Assembly (NCBI RefSeq): GCF_029193885.1
Contig: NZ_JARFVB010000002.1
Coordinates: 62,001 to 126,000 of the forward strand
DNA length: 64,000 nt
Reading direction: 5' to 3'
Origin: Flagellimonas yonaguniensis
GTDB lineage: Bacteria > Bacteroidota > Bacteroidia > Flavobacteriales > Flavobacteriaceae
The position numbers were made by a program, and so were the translations under genes. The notes below the pieces were generated by a model. That model was not told the DNA's origin, ran no database searches, and saw only the letters and a program-made list of their open reading frames with translations. Positions 9,215-17,447 of this stretch are shown here, in pieces. The stretch's first letter is position 1, and every line of letters starts with the position of its first letter.

Positions 9215-10615
9215 TTATTCCTTTACCCAGTTGTTTGCAAAATCACAACCCCTACTTTCCGAATCCACATGGATATAAGTGTCTTCGATATGCTCGTCCA
9301 TCCATTCCTTGATGGCCTTGAATTGCTTTTCCCTTAGCGCCAACTCCTGAATCTTTATGTAGTCCTTGGCAAAATCCGCCTCGTGCTCGTCATATCTATT
9401 GGAAATCTTCATGATCTTGAACTTTGGAGCACCTCCTCTTTGGTCATTCTCACGAAGTGGACGTGAGATTTCCCCATCCTTTAAATCCCTAACTTGGTTG
9501 TAAAGTGTCGGGTCCATCTTGGTCAGCTCAAAACGGGAATCAAAATTTATGGGATTACGGAGCAATCCTCCATCGAACTTGGTCTCTTTTTCATCTGAAA
9601 AATTCAGTGCGGCCTCGGCAAAGGTATATTTTCCATCCAAAATCTGCTGGCGAATGGTATCCAATTCACTTACAGCTTTGTCGATGGCACTTTGGGGAAC
9701 ATCCGGAATCATGAGGATGTGGCGTAAATCCCTTTCCTGTCCTCTTACCTTCTCTAGATAAATAATATGATATCCAAAGGTGGTTTCAAAGGGCTCCGAG
9801 ATTTCCCCTTCTTGAAGGCTAAAGGCAACATCCTTGAATTCTTTTACAAACGGGGTTTCCTTTGTCATACTATAGAAACCTCCCTGAGATTTGGAGCCTG
9901 GATCCTCTGAATACAAAATCGCCTTTACGTTGAAACTGGCATCGTTCTCCAAAACATCCTGACGGATTTCCTTCAATTGATTGATTACCTTTTGCTTTTC
10001 CTCTTCAGGAGCTTCTGGCTGCTTTACAATCTGGGCGATTTCCAACTCCGCCCCGAAAACAGGTCGCTCATCCTCTGGAATTTTGTAGAAAAACTGGCGA
10101 ACCTCCTCTGGGGTCACTTCGATGGGCTCTACAATTTTACCTTGCATTTTTTCGGAGAGCATACGTAGCTTATTGATTTCAAAAAGCTCTTCACGGAAGC
10201 TTTCCATATCGGACTTTTTGTAGTAGTTGAGCATTCTCTCGACACTACCTATCTGCTGTGTCAACTGCTGAATCTGTCTATCACTTTGGGCGTTTACCAT
10301 ATCATCGGATACCAACAAGCTATCCTGGACGGCTTGATGGGCATACAGTCTATCTTCCATCAGTTTTCCCAAAAGACTGCAACGGGTCACATCCTCAGTG
10401 GAGGCTCCTTGGTTTTGAAGGTCGATCAATGTCTTGTCGATATCCGATTCCAAAATCACATAGTCCCCGACCACTGCGGCAATACCATCCAATTTCACTT
10501 TTTTGGTATTGCTTATGGTATCATTCACACCCATTGCTTGGTCTGCTTCTTGTGCCTGTACCATTCCGAGCATTGCAAAAAATGCTATGGAAAGTCCTTT
10601 AATTTTCTTTATCAT
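9215..10615 (-). CDS. surA: SurA-like periplasmic peptidyl-prolyl isomerase
   Basis: 466 residues from the ATG at 10615; an upstream in-frame ATG at 10648 would add 11 residues in front of a good signal peptide (MIKKIKGLSIAFFAMLG... ending VQAQ), so the shorter start is preferred. After the signal comes the SurA N-terminal helical region, then two parvulin domains, the first near AELEIAQIV and the second near RDLRHILMI. SurA chaperones unfolded outer-membrane proteins through the periplasm. The start overlaps the preceding lipoprotein gene by 17 nt and moxR follows 4 nt downstream, so the three form one operon. Confidence 0.9.
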   Translation of the reverse strand: MIKKIKGLSIAFFAMLGMVQAQEADQAMGVNDTISNTKKVKLDGIAAVVGDYVILESDIDKTLIDLQNQGASTEDVTRCSLLGKLMEDRLYAHQAVQDSLLVSDDMVNAQSDRQIQQLTQQIGSVERMLNYYKKSDMESFREELFEINKLRMLSEKMQGKIVEPIEVTPEEVRQFFYKIPEDERPVFGAELEIAQIVKQPEAPEEEKQKVINQLKEIRQDVLENDASFNVKAILYSEDPGSKSQGGFYSMTKETPFVKEFKDVAFSLQEGEISEPFETTFGYHIIYLEKVRGQERDLRHILMIPDVPQSAIDKAVSELDTIRQQILDGKYTFAEAALNFSDEKETKFDGGLLRNPINFDSRFELTKMDPTLYNQVRDLKDGEISRPLRENDQRGGAPKFKIMKISNRYDEHEADFAKDYIKIQELALREKQFKAIKEWMDEHIEDTYIHVDSESRGCDFANNWVKE

Positions 10616-11480
10616 AAACCTCAAATTCTTTCTTCTTAATAGCTTCATCTATAATTTCAGTTTCCAGTCTTTTAACATAGTTCAACCGTCTCCTGTTCAA
10701 AATCAGTTGCCTGATATCCGGCTCCACATAATCAAAAGGTGCTGTTTCGTTGACTTCCAACACATTGGTTACCCAGCCCAAATATACCTCTAACGAATCT
10801 TGTAACTCAAAAAATTGTGTTTTTTTTAAGTGGGTTTCCTCATTTGCCTGTGTCAAAGGGGGTATTTCTTCGATTACCCGCGAAGCACTTACCCAAATGG
10901 AATCGTTAAAATGGATTTTTTTGAACTGTACCGCTATGGAGTCCAAGTATCTTTTATCGGAATCATCCCAATTTTTGATTTTGGCCTCTACCCCATCGCT
11001 ATCCAAAAACTGCTTGGACATTCCCACAAACCTGAGCTGCACCAATTTCTCGTTCAGTTTGAAGTTCTCCTTCTCTCGCTCGTAAAACTCTTCAAGCTGG
11101 TTTTTGGTAATCGCGGTATCTCGGGATTGATTTACCAAAGCTTCAATATAGGCCCGCGTATATAGGTCTGCTCGGTAATCGGACACCAAGCGATCAAATT
11201 CAGCCAATTTTTCTTCGGGCAGATTGATTTTCGATTTGGACAACAATAACTGTTTGGATGCCCAATTGTTGATATAATTGGTCACAAAAACAGTGCTATC
11301 CTCCGCTGTCATATCATCCCCGATCAAAGGGGCAATATCCTCTTTATATAGAAAAGTATCATCAACCCTCGCCAGTGGTTCCTTTTCTTCCGCTTTATTG
11401 AACATCCCCTCGCAAGAAACAAATAAGACCGAAGCCAAAGCGCAAAGGATGAAAAGCGTATTTTTTTGGTGCTTAAGCAT
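10599..11480 (-). CDS. SurA-N-like lipoprotein, candidate periplasmic chaperone
   Basis: 293 residues. SPII signal with lipobox LFVSC (Cys23), so a lipid-anchored envelope protein. The body is highly charged and helical, and resembles the N-terminal helical part of SurA/PpiC proteins (TKNQLEEFYEREKENFKL followed by a C-terminal VEPDIRQLILNRRR segment). I do not see a complete parvulin domain of its own. It precedes and overlaps surA, as is usual in flavobacteria where such proteins are often annotated as peptidyl-prolyl isomerases. Probably a non-catalytic partner in outer-membrane protein delivery. Confidence 0.75.
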   Translation of the reverse strand: MLKHQKNTLFILCALASVLFVSCEGMFNKAEEKEPLARVDDTFLYKEDIAPLIGDDMTAEDSTVFVTNYINNWASKQLLLSKSKINLPEEKLAEFDRLVSDYRADLYTRAYIEALVNQSRDTAITKNQLEEFYEREKENFKLNEKLVQLRFVGMSKQFLDSDGVEAKIKNWDDSDKRYLDSIAVQFKKIHFNDSIWVSASRVIEEIPPLTQANEETHLKKTQFFELQDSLEVYLGWVTNVLEVNETAPFDYVEPDIRQLILNRRRLNYVKRLETEIIDEAIKKKEFEVYDKEN

Positions 11481-11484
11481 CCCG

Positions 11485-11514
11485 CAAAAATAACAATTAC
11501 AAAATCCCTTACAA
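11485..11514 (-). promoter_or_regulatory. Promoter of the lipoprotein-surA-moxR operon
   Basis: On the minus strand TTG (11514-11512), a 19-nt spacer, then TATTTTTG (11492-11485): an exact Bacteroidetes promoter. The -7 box ends only 4 nt before the ATG at 11480, so the transcript would be leaderless or nearly so. Confidence 0.65.
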
Positions 11515-11597
11515 GAAGGTTCTAATTTCCTTAACAGATTTTTTAGTTGGAAATAGATGCCAAGAAATTGCTACTTTAGTACAAAACCAAACTGAAC

Positions 11598-12050
11598 ATG
11601 AAGTATACTACCGAGATTGTTGTTGATGTCCCAAGGGAAGAATTCATCAAAAAAATGGATGACCCAGATAACATGAAGCATTGGCAAAGAGGACTTATTG
11701 CCTATGAGCAACTATCCAACAATCCTGGACAAGAAGGGGCTCGGATGAGCTTGAGCTACGAAATGGGAAAACGGAAAATGGATATGGTGGAAACCATCAT
11801 CAAAAGAAACCTTCCCAAAGAAATTCACATGACCTACGATACCAAAGGGGTCCACAACATTCAAAAAAACTTTTTTAAAGAAGAAGATGGCAAAACCCGA
11901 TGGATATCCGAATCGGAATTTCAACTTTCGGGATTCGGTATGAAACTCATGGGCTTTCTGATGCCGGGTGCTTTTAAAAAACAATCCTTAAAATACATGG
12001 AAGACTTTAAGGCATTCGCCGAAAATGGCATCTCCGTGCTCAACTCATAA
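11598..12050 (+). CDS. SRPBCC (START-like) family protein
   Basis: 150 residues with the alternating pattern of a helix-grip fold: N-terminal strand KYTTEIVVDVPREEFIKKMDD, helix with HWQRG, central strands and a long C-terminal helix (QSLKYMEDFKAFAENG). Such proteins enclose a hydrophobic ligand; the ligand here is unknown. No signal peptide, so cytoplasmic. A small conserved protein gene follows 5 nt downstream. A weak promoter (TTG about 22 nt before TACTTTAG) lies upstream in the space shared with the divergent lipoprotein gene. Confidence 0.75.
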   Translation: MKYTTEIVVDVPREEFIKKMDDPDNMKHWQRGLIAYEQLSNNPGQEGARMSLSYEMGKRKMDMVETIIKRNLPKEIHMTYDTKGVHNIQKNFFKEEDGKTRWISESEFQLSGFGMKLMGFLMPGAFKKQSLKYMEDFKAFAENGISVLNS

Positions 12051-12055
12051 AAACA

Positions 12056-12313
12056 ATGGAAAAACTTTTGGATAGAAAAATCAAGATCATTTGGGACTTT
12101 AGAGGGCCAACTGCTGCCCAGATTGCCGAACACTACTTAAAACACCTGAAGGAGTTTGTGGAAGTGGAGGAGTTGAAATATGATTTGGGAGGTGTGGAGC
12201 ATTTCAGCCCTACCCATAGCATCGCCTATTTGGTGGTGGCCGAATTTGAATTGAAGGAAGTAAAGGATATTCTCAAACCCCACAGGGGCGAGGTCTACAA
12301 TATGGAAATCTAA
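12056..12313 (+). CDS. Small conserved protein of unknown function
   Basis: 85 residues, cytoplasmic (no signal or membrane segment). It starts 5 nt after the SRPBCC gene, so it is very likely co-expressed. Composition and codon use match the neighbours, and the predicted pattern is a mixed alpha/beta protein: helix at TAAQIAEHYLKHLKEF, strand at SIAYLVVAEF, helix at LKEVKDIL. The HxxHLK and GGVEHFSPTHS stretches hold several histidines that might bind a metal or ligand. I do not recognise a named family. Confidence 0.7.
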   Translation: MEKLLDRKIKIIWDFRGPTAAQIAEHYLKHLKEFVEVEELKYDLGGVEHFSPTHSIAYLVVAEFELKEVKDILKPHRGEVYNMEI

Positions 12314-12332
12314 GTTTACACCACTAAAATAC

Positions 12333-12381
12333 GAATGGGACATTGCCTCAAGAATAAATCCCTTTGGGCAACATCCCATTC
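12333..12381. repeat. Long imperfect inverted repeat between convergent genes
   Basis: Arms GAATGGGA-CA-TTGCC (12333-12347) and GGCAA-CA-TCCCATTC (12367-12381) pair at 13 of 15 positions around a 19-nt loop. No T run follows on either strand, so it is not a standard terminator. It sits between the ends of the small protein gene and the oxidoreductase gene and may stop or stabilise both transcripts. Confidence 0.6.
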
Positions 12382-12413
12382 TCCGGACTAGAATCCGTAA
12401 AAATCAAGAAACC

Positions 12414-14030
12414 TCATCCAACCATTTCTGGTTGTATGTTCCAATTTTCATTGGCCAAGAGTACTTGGTCAAAGTCAATCCCTTCAATCGGTTTCAAGGT
12501 CTGGCTTGCGGCATCCCATTCTATTTTCCTGCCCAATTTCCATGACAAGCCTGCCATGTGAGCGGAGATAGCCTCTTCAAACCCTTCCTTGATACCACAG
12601 CTTACCTTTCCACCATTTTTTATGACACTCAACCACTCTCGCATATGCAAGAAGGTGGAATCTACCCGAACCCCATCAATATAGGTCCACATCAAGCCTT
12701 TGTCCGCAAAGTATTGCGATGTGGCCGATGATACAGCATCCGTTGCCTTAGCCGCTGGATCGTATTGGTATATGGGCACATTGGGTCTCATTTTTTCAGC
12801 TTCCAACATATCGGCATATCGGGTGGATGCACCATCGGGCCAAACGGTCAATCTATTGCCGAGTTCCATAGTGGCATCATGTCCCATTAAAATCGTAGGT
12901 CTACTGAACCCGTTCCCCAAAGTAGCACTGTAGCAAAAGGTCATACCATTTTCTTTGCCCTTGGCTTGACTGCTTCCGGTACTAAAATCAGGAAACTCCA
13001 TGTTCACTTGAATCACATCGGGCACATTTCGTCCATCGTTATGCGTGTAAATTCCACCTGAAGAAATTACAGATGCTGGAATCCCCATATTTAGCACGCA
13101 GTTCAAACGATCATAATCGTGAGACAATAAATCCCCGGAAAGGCCGGAACCATAGGACCACCATTTACGCCACCTGAAAAAATGGTTCTTATTGAACGGC
13201 ACCGTTGGGGCAGAACCCAAAAACTGCTCCCAGTCAATGGTCTCAGGACTGGCCTTCTCATGGATATCATAATTCCAGGCACCATTGTCATCGTTCCTGT
13301 TGGTATTTGTCTGGATCAATGAAACATGACCCAGGGTTCCTTTGTCCACAATATCGCGGGCGGTACTAAAACTCAAGGTTTGCCTGTGTTGGTGCCCCAC
13401 AGCGAATACCGCTTCGGAATTTTCGGCAGCATTGCGCAAAGTATAGGTTTCCGCAACGGTGTGCGTCATCGGTTTTTCCACATACACATGCACATTGTTG
13501 TTCAAAGCTTCAATGGACATGGGGGCATGCCAATGATCCGGTGTTGCGATCACGACCGCATCCACATCCCCACTTTGAATCATATCCTTATAGGTCACAT
13601 ATCTTTTGATTTGATTGTCATCCGTAGAGAACGAATTAATGAATTTCTCTGCACGCACATCAAATACATCACAAATACCCACCAATTTCACGTTGAGACG
13701 TTCTTGGGCCTCAAAATCCTCCAATCTTTTGTTATTGGGGTCTTCTTCGGCGGCCAAACGCATCTCCTCTTTCCATTCATCGGTTGCAAAGCCCAGCGCC
13801 CTGGTCAACTGTTCGCCACGAATACCAAAACCGATTACCCCAATTCTAACAGGGTCTCCCCCTATTCCTGGAACTGCAGGTGGCAATGATGGTTTTATGT
13901 TGAGCTGTTCCAATATTTCAGAACGTTTTTTTTGTGACCCAACAGAGGTCGCCGCTCCAGCCCACCATACAGCTCCAAGTACGGGCAAGCCTCCCAATCC
14001 TATTAAAAGGTCTCTTCTAGTCCATTTCAT
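12414..14030 (-). CDS. Tat-exported Gfo/Idh/MocA-family oxidoreductase
   Basis: 538 residues. A twin-arginine signal (MKWTRRDLLIGLGGLPVLGA) sends the folded protein out with its cofactor. The Rossmann domain begins VRIGVIGFGIRG (GxGxxG) and the family signature VYVEKPMTHTV, with the catalytic-region lysine, is present. HWHAPMSIEAL also fits the family. Such exported proteins typically act on sugars or inositol-like compounds with NAD(P), but the substrate is not readable. Its start overlaps the DoxX gene stop by 4 nt, so the two form one unit. Confidence 0.85.
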   Translation of the reverse strand: MKWTRRDLLIGLGGLPVLGAVWWAGAATSVGSQKKRSEILEQLNIKPSLPPAVPGIGGDPVRIGVIGFGIRGEQLTRALGFATDEWKEEMRLAAEEDPNNKRLEDFEAQERLNVKLVGICDVFDVRAEKFINSFSTDDNQIKRYVTYKDMIQSGDVDAVVIATPDHWHAPMSIEALNNNVHVYVEKPMTHTVAETYTLRNAAENSEAVFAVGHQHRQTLSFSTARDIVDKGTLGHVSLIQTNTNRNDDNGAWNYDIHEKASPETIDWEQFLGSAPTVPFNKNHFFRWRKWWSYGSGLSGDLLSHDYDRLNCVLNMGIPASVISSGGIYTHNDGRNVPDVIQVNMEFPDFSTGSSQAKGKENGMTFCYSATLGNGFSRPTILMGHDATMELGNRLTVWPDGASTRYADMLEAEKMRPNVPIYQYDPAAKATDAVSSATSQYFADKGLMWTYIDGVRVDSTFLHMREWLSVIKNGGKVSCGIKEGFEEAISAHMAGLSWKLGRKIEWDAASQTLKPIEGIDFDQVLLANENWNIQPEMVG

Positions 14031-14506
14031 TGTTCCTGAGTTTTAAGTTTGTTCTTTCTTAGATAATCCAAGCCAAAGTAAGCCCCCGTAGGCAATTGAT
14101 AGATAACGATACAGGCCACCAGCTCAATCAAGTTTTTATTGATGATCCAGTAGTTTCCCTCGACGTTCATTTGGGTAAGACCCGGAAACGGTGGATGGGC
14201 AAAAAAATACAGTGCCAAAAGGCCAATTCCCACTATGGCTCCGAGACGCTCAAAAATTCCAAGGGTAAAGGTTACCCCGACCACCATGAGTGCGATAATG
14301 TTCAATGTATCCACCCAACCTATGGTCGCATCCCCTATCAACATGGTAAAAAACCACTCAAAAGGTCCTTGTGCGGTCGCCAAATAGCCAAAGGATGTCC
14401 ACTCGGGATTATACATCTTTACCACACCTTCAAATAAAAAGTGCCACCCAATGAATATACGAAGTAGGGTAACACTCGCTTTCAGTTTATTTTGATTTTG
14501 GTTCAT
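14027..14506 (-). CDS. DoxX-family membrane protein
   Basis: 159 residues from the ATG at 14506. A longer in-frame start at 14554 would add 16 polar residues before the DoxX domain and is less likely. Four hydrophobic helices are seen, with LLRIFIGWHFLFEGVVKM at the start of the domain as in DoxX/DoxD proteins. Family roles range from quinone-linked thiosulfate oxidation to redox partner functions. Here it precedes and overlaps a Tat-exported oxidoreductase gene, which suggests it passes electrons to or from that enzyme's pathway (inference). Confidence 0.8.
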   Translation of the reverse strand: MNQNQNKLKASVTLLRIFIGWHFLFEGVVKMYNPEWTSFGYLATAQGPFEWFFTMLIGDATIGWVDTLNIIALMVVGVTFTLGIFERLGAIVGIGLLALYFFAHPPFPGLTQMNVEGNYWIINKNLIELVACIVIYQLPTGAYFGLDYLRKNKLKTQEQ

Positions 14507-14861
14507 AGTTGTTATAGTTAATTGTAAATGTTCCTTGTTTCCTATAAGTGCCAAAAGAAAAATTGGTGCTCAGTTTCTTTTTGAAGTACTAAAAGTACCT
14601 AACAGTAATTCCAAATACCATGACCAATGTCAGTTTTTAGAAGTCTGAATATGAGGTTACCCCCTGTTTGTGCTACAACCAAAAACTGACATTTTCAAGG
14701 TTTTCCACAATATGGGATTGACCAATATCATATCTGAATTTTAGAAATACCGCTATGATCACAGCCTCATTTTTTCAAATTCATTTTTATTCCAAAATAC
14801 TTTCTTCAACTGCTTTTTTTTGATGAAGTTAACCGTACCAACCCATACTTGAAGAAGGCTT
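14507..14861. other. Intergenic region between divergent DoxX and fusion-protein genes
   Basis: 355 bases with no credible ORF. It contains the inverted repeat listed separately (14628-14691), a short palindrome GTAC-TAAAA-GTAC near 14587, and AT-rich sequence before the GTG at 14862. I found no exact TAnnTTTG box for the plus-strand gene. GAAGAAGG just upstream of the GTG looks like a Shine-Dalgarno sequence, which is uncommon in this phylum. Confidence 0.6.
14628..14691. repeat. 11-bp inverted repeat upstream of the fusion gene
   Basis: TGTCAGTTTTT (14628-14638) and AAAAACTGACA (14681-14691) are perfect inverted copies 42 nt apart. The spacing suits a regulator binding two sites more than a transcript hairpin. 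The TGTCAGTTT core recurs upstream of htpG at 39313. Confidence 0.6.
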
Positions 14862-17447
14862 GTGAGTCAGATTGAAGCGGATATCAATTATCTGAAAAAA
14901 CAGTTTCCCAATGGAACCCTTTCTGTATACGAAAAGGGTCACGTTATTTGCAACATACATTCCAAAGTGAATACGTTCCGATGGTTGCTCCAAGGCACTT
15001 TCGATTATTATTCCACCACCAAAGATCCCGAAGAGGAAGTACTGGTCTGCCAAATTTCACAGTCTATGAGCACCTTGGGCCTCAATGGACTCAACGATCG
15101 TAAAAGATATACCTACAAAATCGTGGTAGCTTCCGAGCAGGCAACTTTTTTTGAAGTGCCCATTGACGAAATGGTCCATCATTTGGAAAATAATGAAACC
15201 AACCAAACCATTGCCAAGGTAAGTCGTTCGCTGTACCATCAACTGCGGCAAGCACTTTTAAAACAGACCGATTTGCTGCAAGCGGCACGCTATCGTCCCC
15301 TACAAAAAGACCGTGAATTTTTTATGGGGCCCAATACCGAGCAGGCCGAAGTGGTCTCGTTGATGCGGCGCTCTCCATTTTTGGATTATTTTGATGACCA
15401 ACAACTGTCGCAAATCGCCTCCATTGCCGAGCGACGGGAGTATGAACCCGATGAAGTGCTTTACGTCCAAGACAGGCTTACAAACGGACTTTTTATTCTG
15501 ATTCACGGGGAAGTGACCATCAAACGATTGGAAGGGAACATTGAGATACGCCAGCGGTCTATCAACAATCCAGGTTTTATTTTTGGCTGGTCCTGCGCTA
15601 TGGGAGAAAAGGATATTTGCTCCGCTGTCACTACCCAGAAAACCTCTATTTATTTTATCCATCAAAAGGATTTGCTACAACTGCTGGACAAATGCTCCGT
15701 TTTCGCACACAACTTTTTTATGCGGTTGTTATGGCTGATGGGCAATCAAATCAATGCAGCCTTCGTCCGCTACTTGGGACTTTTGGGCAAACACAATCTG
15801 CAAGCAGTATATCAATTGATCGAGAACAACAAATCACGATTGGCCCTATCATCCCCTTTGCATCAGGTTGGGCACTTGCTCTCCAATACCAACACCAAAC
15901 AATTGGGGTATGATGCCTTGTCGAAACTCATCAACAATGGTTCGCATTTGGAGCGCCATATCGCTTCACTAAGTTTAGAACTTTTGCAAGAGGATATGCA
16001 GGAACTAAAGTTTCTCAAAGGGCTTCAACAGATATATGAAACGGTAGCGGAAATGAAAAACGAACCGGGAATCGATGTCAGAAAATCGTGTGCCTTGACC
16101 ACAAAAAAAGCATTCGAACACGTACAATACCACATAGAGGGGATGGACAATCTCCCTCAGAAAAGTGGATGTATCTTTATATACAACCATCTGTTCAACC
16201 ACCCGTTCTACACGCTCAACAACAAATTTCAAATTACGTTGGATTCGCATTTTATCAGTGCCAAGATCTTAGATGAAAAATACAGTGATCCAGGTATTCG
16301 AACGGTAAGGATCGGTCGTGGTCAAGAATATGGCCATCAGAACTATTACAACAAATTGGGATACATCAATGTCTACACCAAGGAATCGGACACAGTGGAC
16401 AAAAGGAGCAAAAAAGAAACCCGTAGCATATTTTATCGCACTGCATCTGAATATTTGCAAGACGGCCATAATTTGGTAATCAGTCCTGAAGGCACATCCT
16501 ACTCCACCGAGGAATCACCTGGGCCTTTTAAAATGGGAGTTTTTAAACTGGCTCAATCCATGGAAAATGAACCTTACATTGTGCCCATTGTCCTAGCAAA
16601 TTTTGACAAGCGTATTTCAGATGGTTTTTTTTACTGTAAGATTCACGAACCATTTAAACTGAGCGAAAAATTAACCGAGACGGATGCTTCTGATGTATAT
16701 GAATTTGTAAAAGGCTATCAACACACTTATGCGAAGTATGTGGAAGCTGCAAGAAAAAGGGCAGAGGAACTTTATACAGCACCTGCTCCGACCGTAATGG
16801 AAGAACCACCAGAAATATGGCGCAACGAGATAAAGCGATTAAAAAGACGTGTCCACAGTCTGGAAGACCAAAACGACTTGATTATTTTTTACGGAAGTTC
16901 CTCCGTGCGACTTTGGGTTGGAATGAAAAAGGATTTGGCCCCTTTCAATGTGCTCAACTTAGGGTTTGGAGGATCTACTTATGCATGGTGCATTCATTAT
17001 TTTGATGAAATTTTCAATGGAGCTGAACCCAATAAGATTGTACTCTACGCTGGGGAGAATGACCTTGCACAAGGCAAGTCTCCGCAAGAAGTTTTGAACG
17101 ACTGTAACAAACTGGTTCAGATGATTCTCAAAAAATATCCCGAAGTGGAACTGGCCTTTGTAAGCTTGAAGCCCAGTTTGGAACGCGAGGAAATGATTCC
17201 CCAAATCATTGAGACCAACCTATTATTGTCCAAATATGTAATTGGAGAACTCAATGCACAATTCATCAATGTTTTTGGGCAAATGATCACAGCGGACAAC
17301 CGTCCGAAACCTGAACTCTATATGTCCGATGGCTTACACCTAAACAAAAAAGGATACGCCATTTGGAGCGAGGTCATCAAAACAGCTTTGCTCTCTGCCG
17401 AAAACCCTTTGGAAAAAGAATCCATTGATTTGGCCACCGACGCTTAA
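14862..17447 (+). CDS. Fusion: two cNMP-binding-like domains, PlsC acyltransferase, SGNH hydrolase
   Basis: 861 residues, GTG start (a stop codon lies 12 nt upstream and the next Met is residue 69). Residues about 1-125 and 165-285 are two cyclic-nucleotide-binding-like beta-rolls; the second begins SPFLDYFDDQQLSQIA. Its phosphate cassette (FGWSCAMGEKDICSAVT) lacks the usual Arg, so the ligand is uncertain. Residues about 410-600 are a PlsC-type acyltransferase: NHPFYTLN (446-453) matches the NHPxxxLD block with Asn for Asp, and SPEGTS (541-546) is the EGT block. Residues about 670-845 are an SGNH hydrolase: GSSS (S680 nucleophile), GFGGS, GEND (N733), and D823-GL-H826. There is no signal peptide. 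Likely role: regulated acyl transfer and release on a lipid. It overlaps rimO 3'-to-3' by 4 nt. Confidence 0.82.
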   Translation: MSQIEADINYLKKQFPNGTLSVYEKGHVICNIHSKVNTFRWLLQGTFDYYSTTKDPEEEVLVCQISQSMSTLGLNGLNDRKRYTYKIVVASEQATFFEVPIDEMVHHLENNETNQTIAKVSRSLYHQLRQALLKQTDLLQAARYRPLQKDREFFMGPNTEQAEVVSLMRRSPFLDYFDDQQLSQIASIAERREYEPDEVLYVQDRLTNGLFILIHGEVTIKRLEGNIEIRQRSINNPGFIFGWSCAMGEKDICSAVTTQKTSIYFIHQKDLLQLLDKCSVFAHNFFMRLLWLMGNQINAAFVRYLGLLGKHNLQAVYQLIENNKSRLALSSPLHQVGHLLSNTNTKQLGYDALSKLINNGSHLERHIASLSLELLQEDMQELKFLKGLQQIYETVAEMKNEPGIDVRKSCALTTKKAFEHVQYHIEGMDNLPQKSGCIFIYNHLFNHPFYTLNNKFQITLDSHFISAKILDEKYSDPGIRTVRIGRGQEYGHQNYYNKLGYINVYTKESDTVDKRSKKETRSIFYRTASEYLQDGHNLVISPEGTSYSTEESPGPFKMGVFKLAQSMENEPYIVPIVLANFDKRISDGFFYCKIHEPFKLSEKLTETDASDVYEFVKGYQHTYAKYVEAARKRAEELYTAPAPTVMEEPPEIWRNEIKRLKRRVHSLEDQNDLIIFYGSSSVRLWVGMKKDLAPFNVLNLGFGGSTYAWCIHYFDEIFNGAEPNKIVLYAGENDLAQGKSPQEVLNDCNKLVQMILKKYPEVELAFVSLKPSLEREEMIPQIIETNLLLSKYVIGELNAQFINVFGQMITADNRPKPELYMSDGLHLNKKGYAIWSEVIKTALLSAENPLEKESIDLATDA

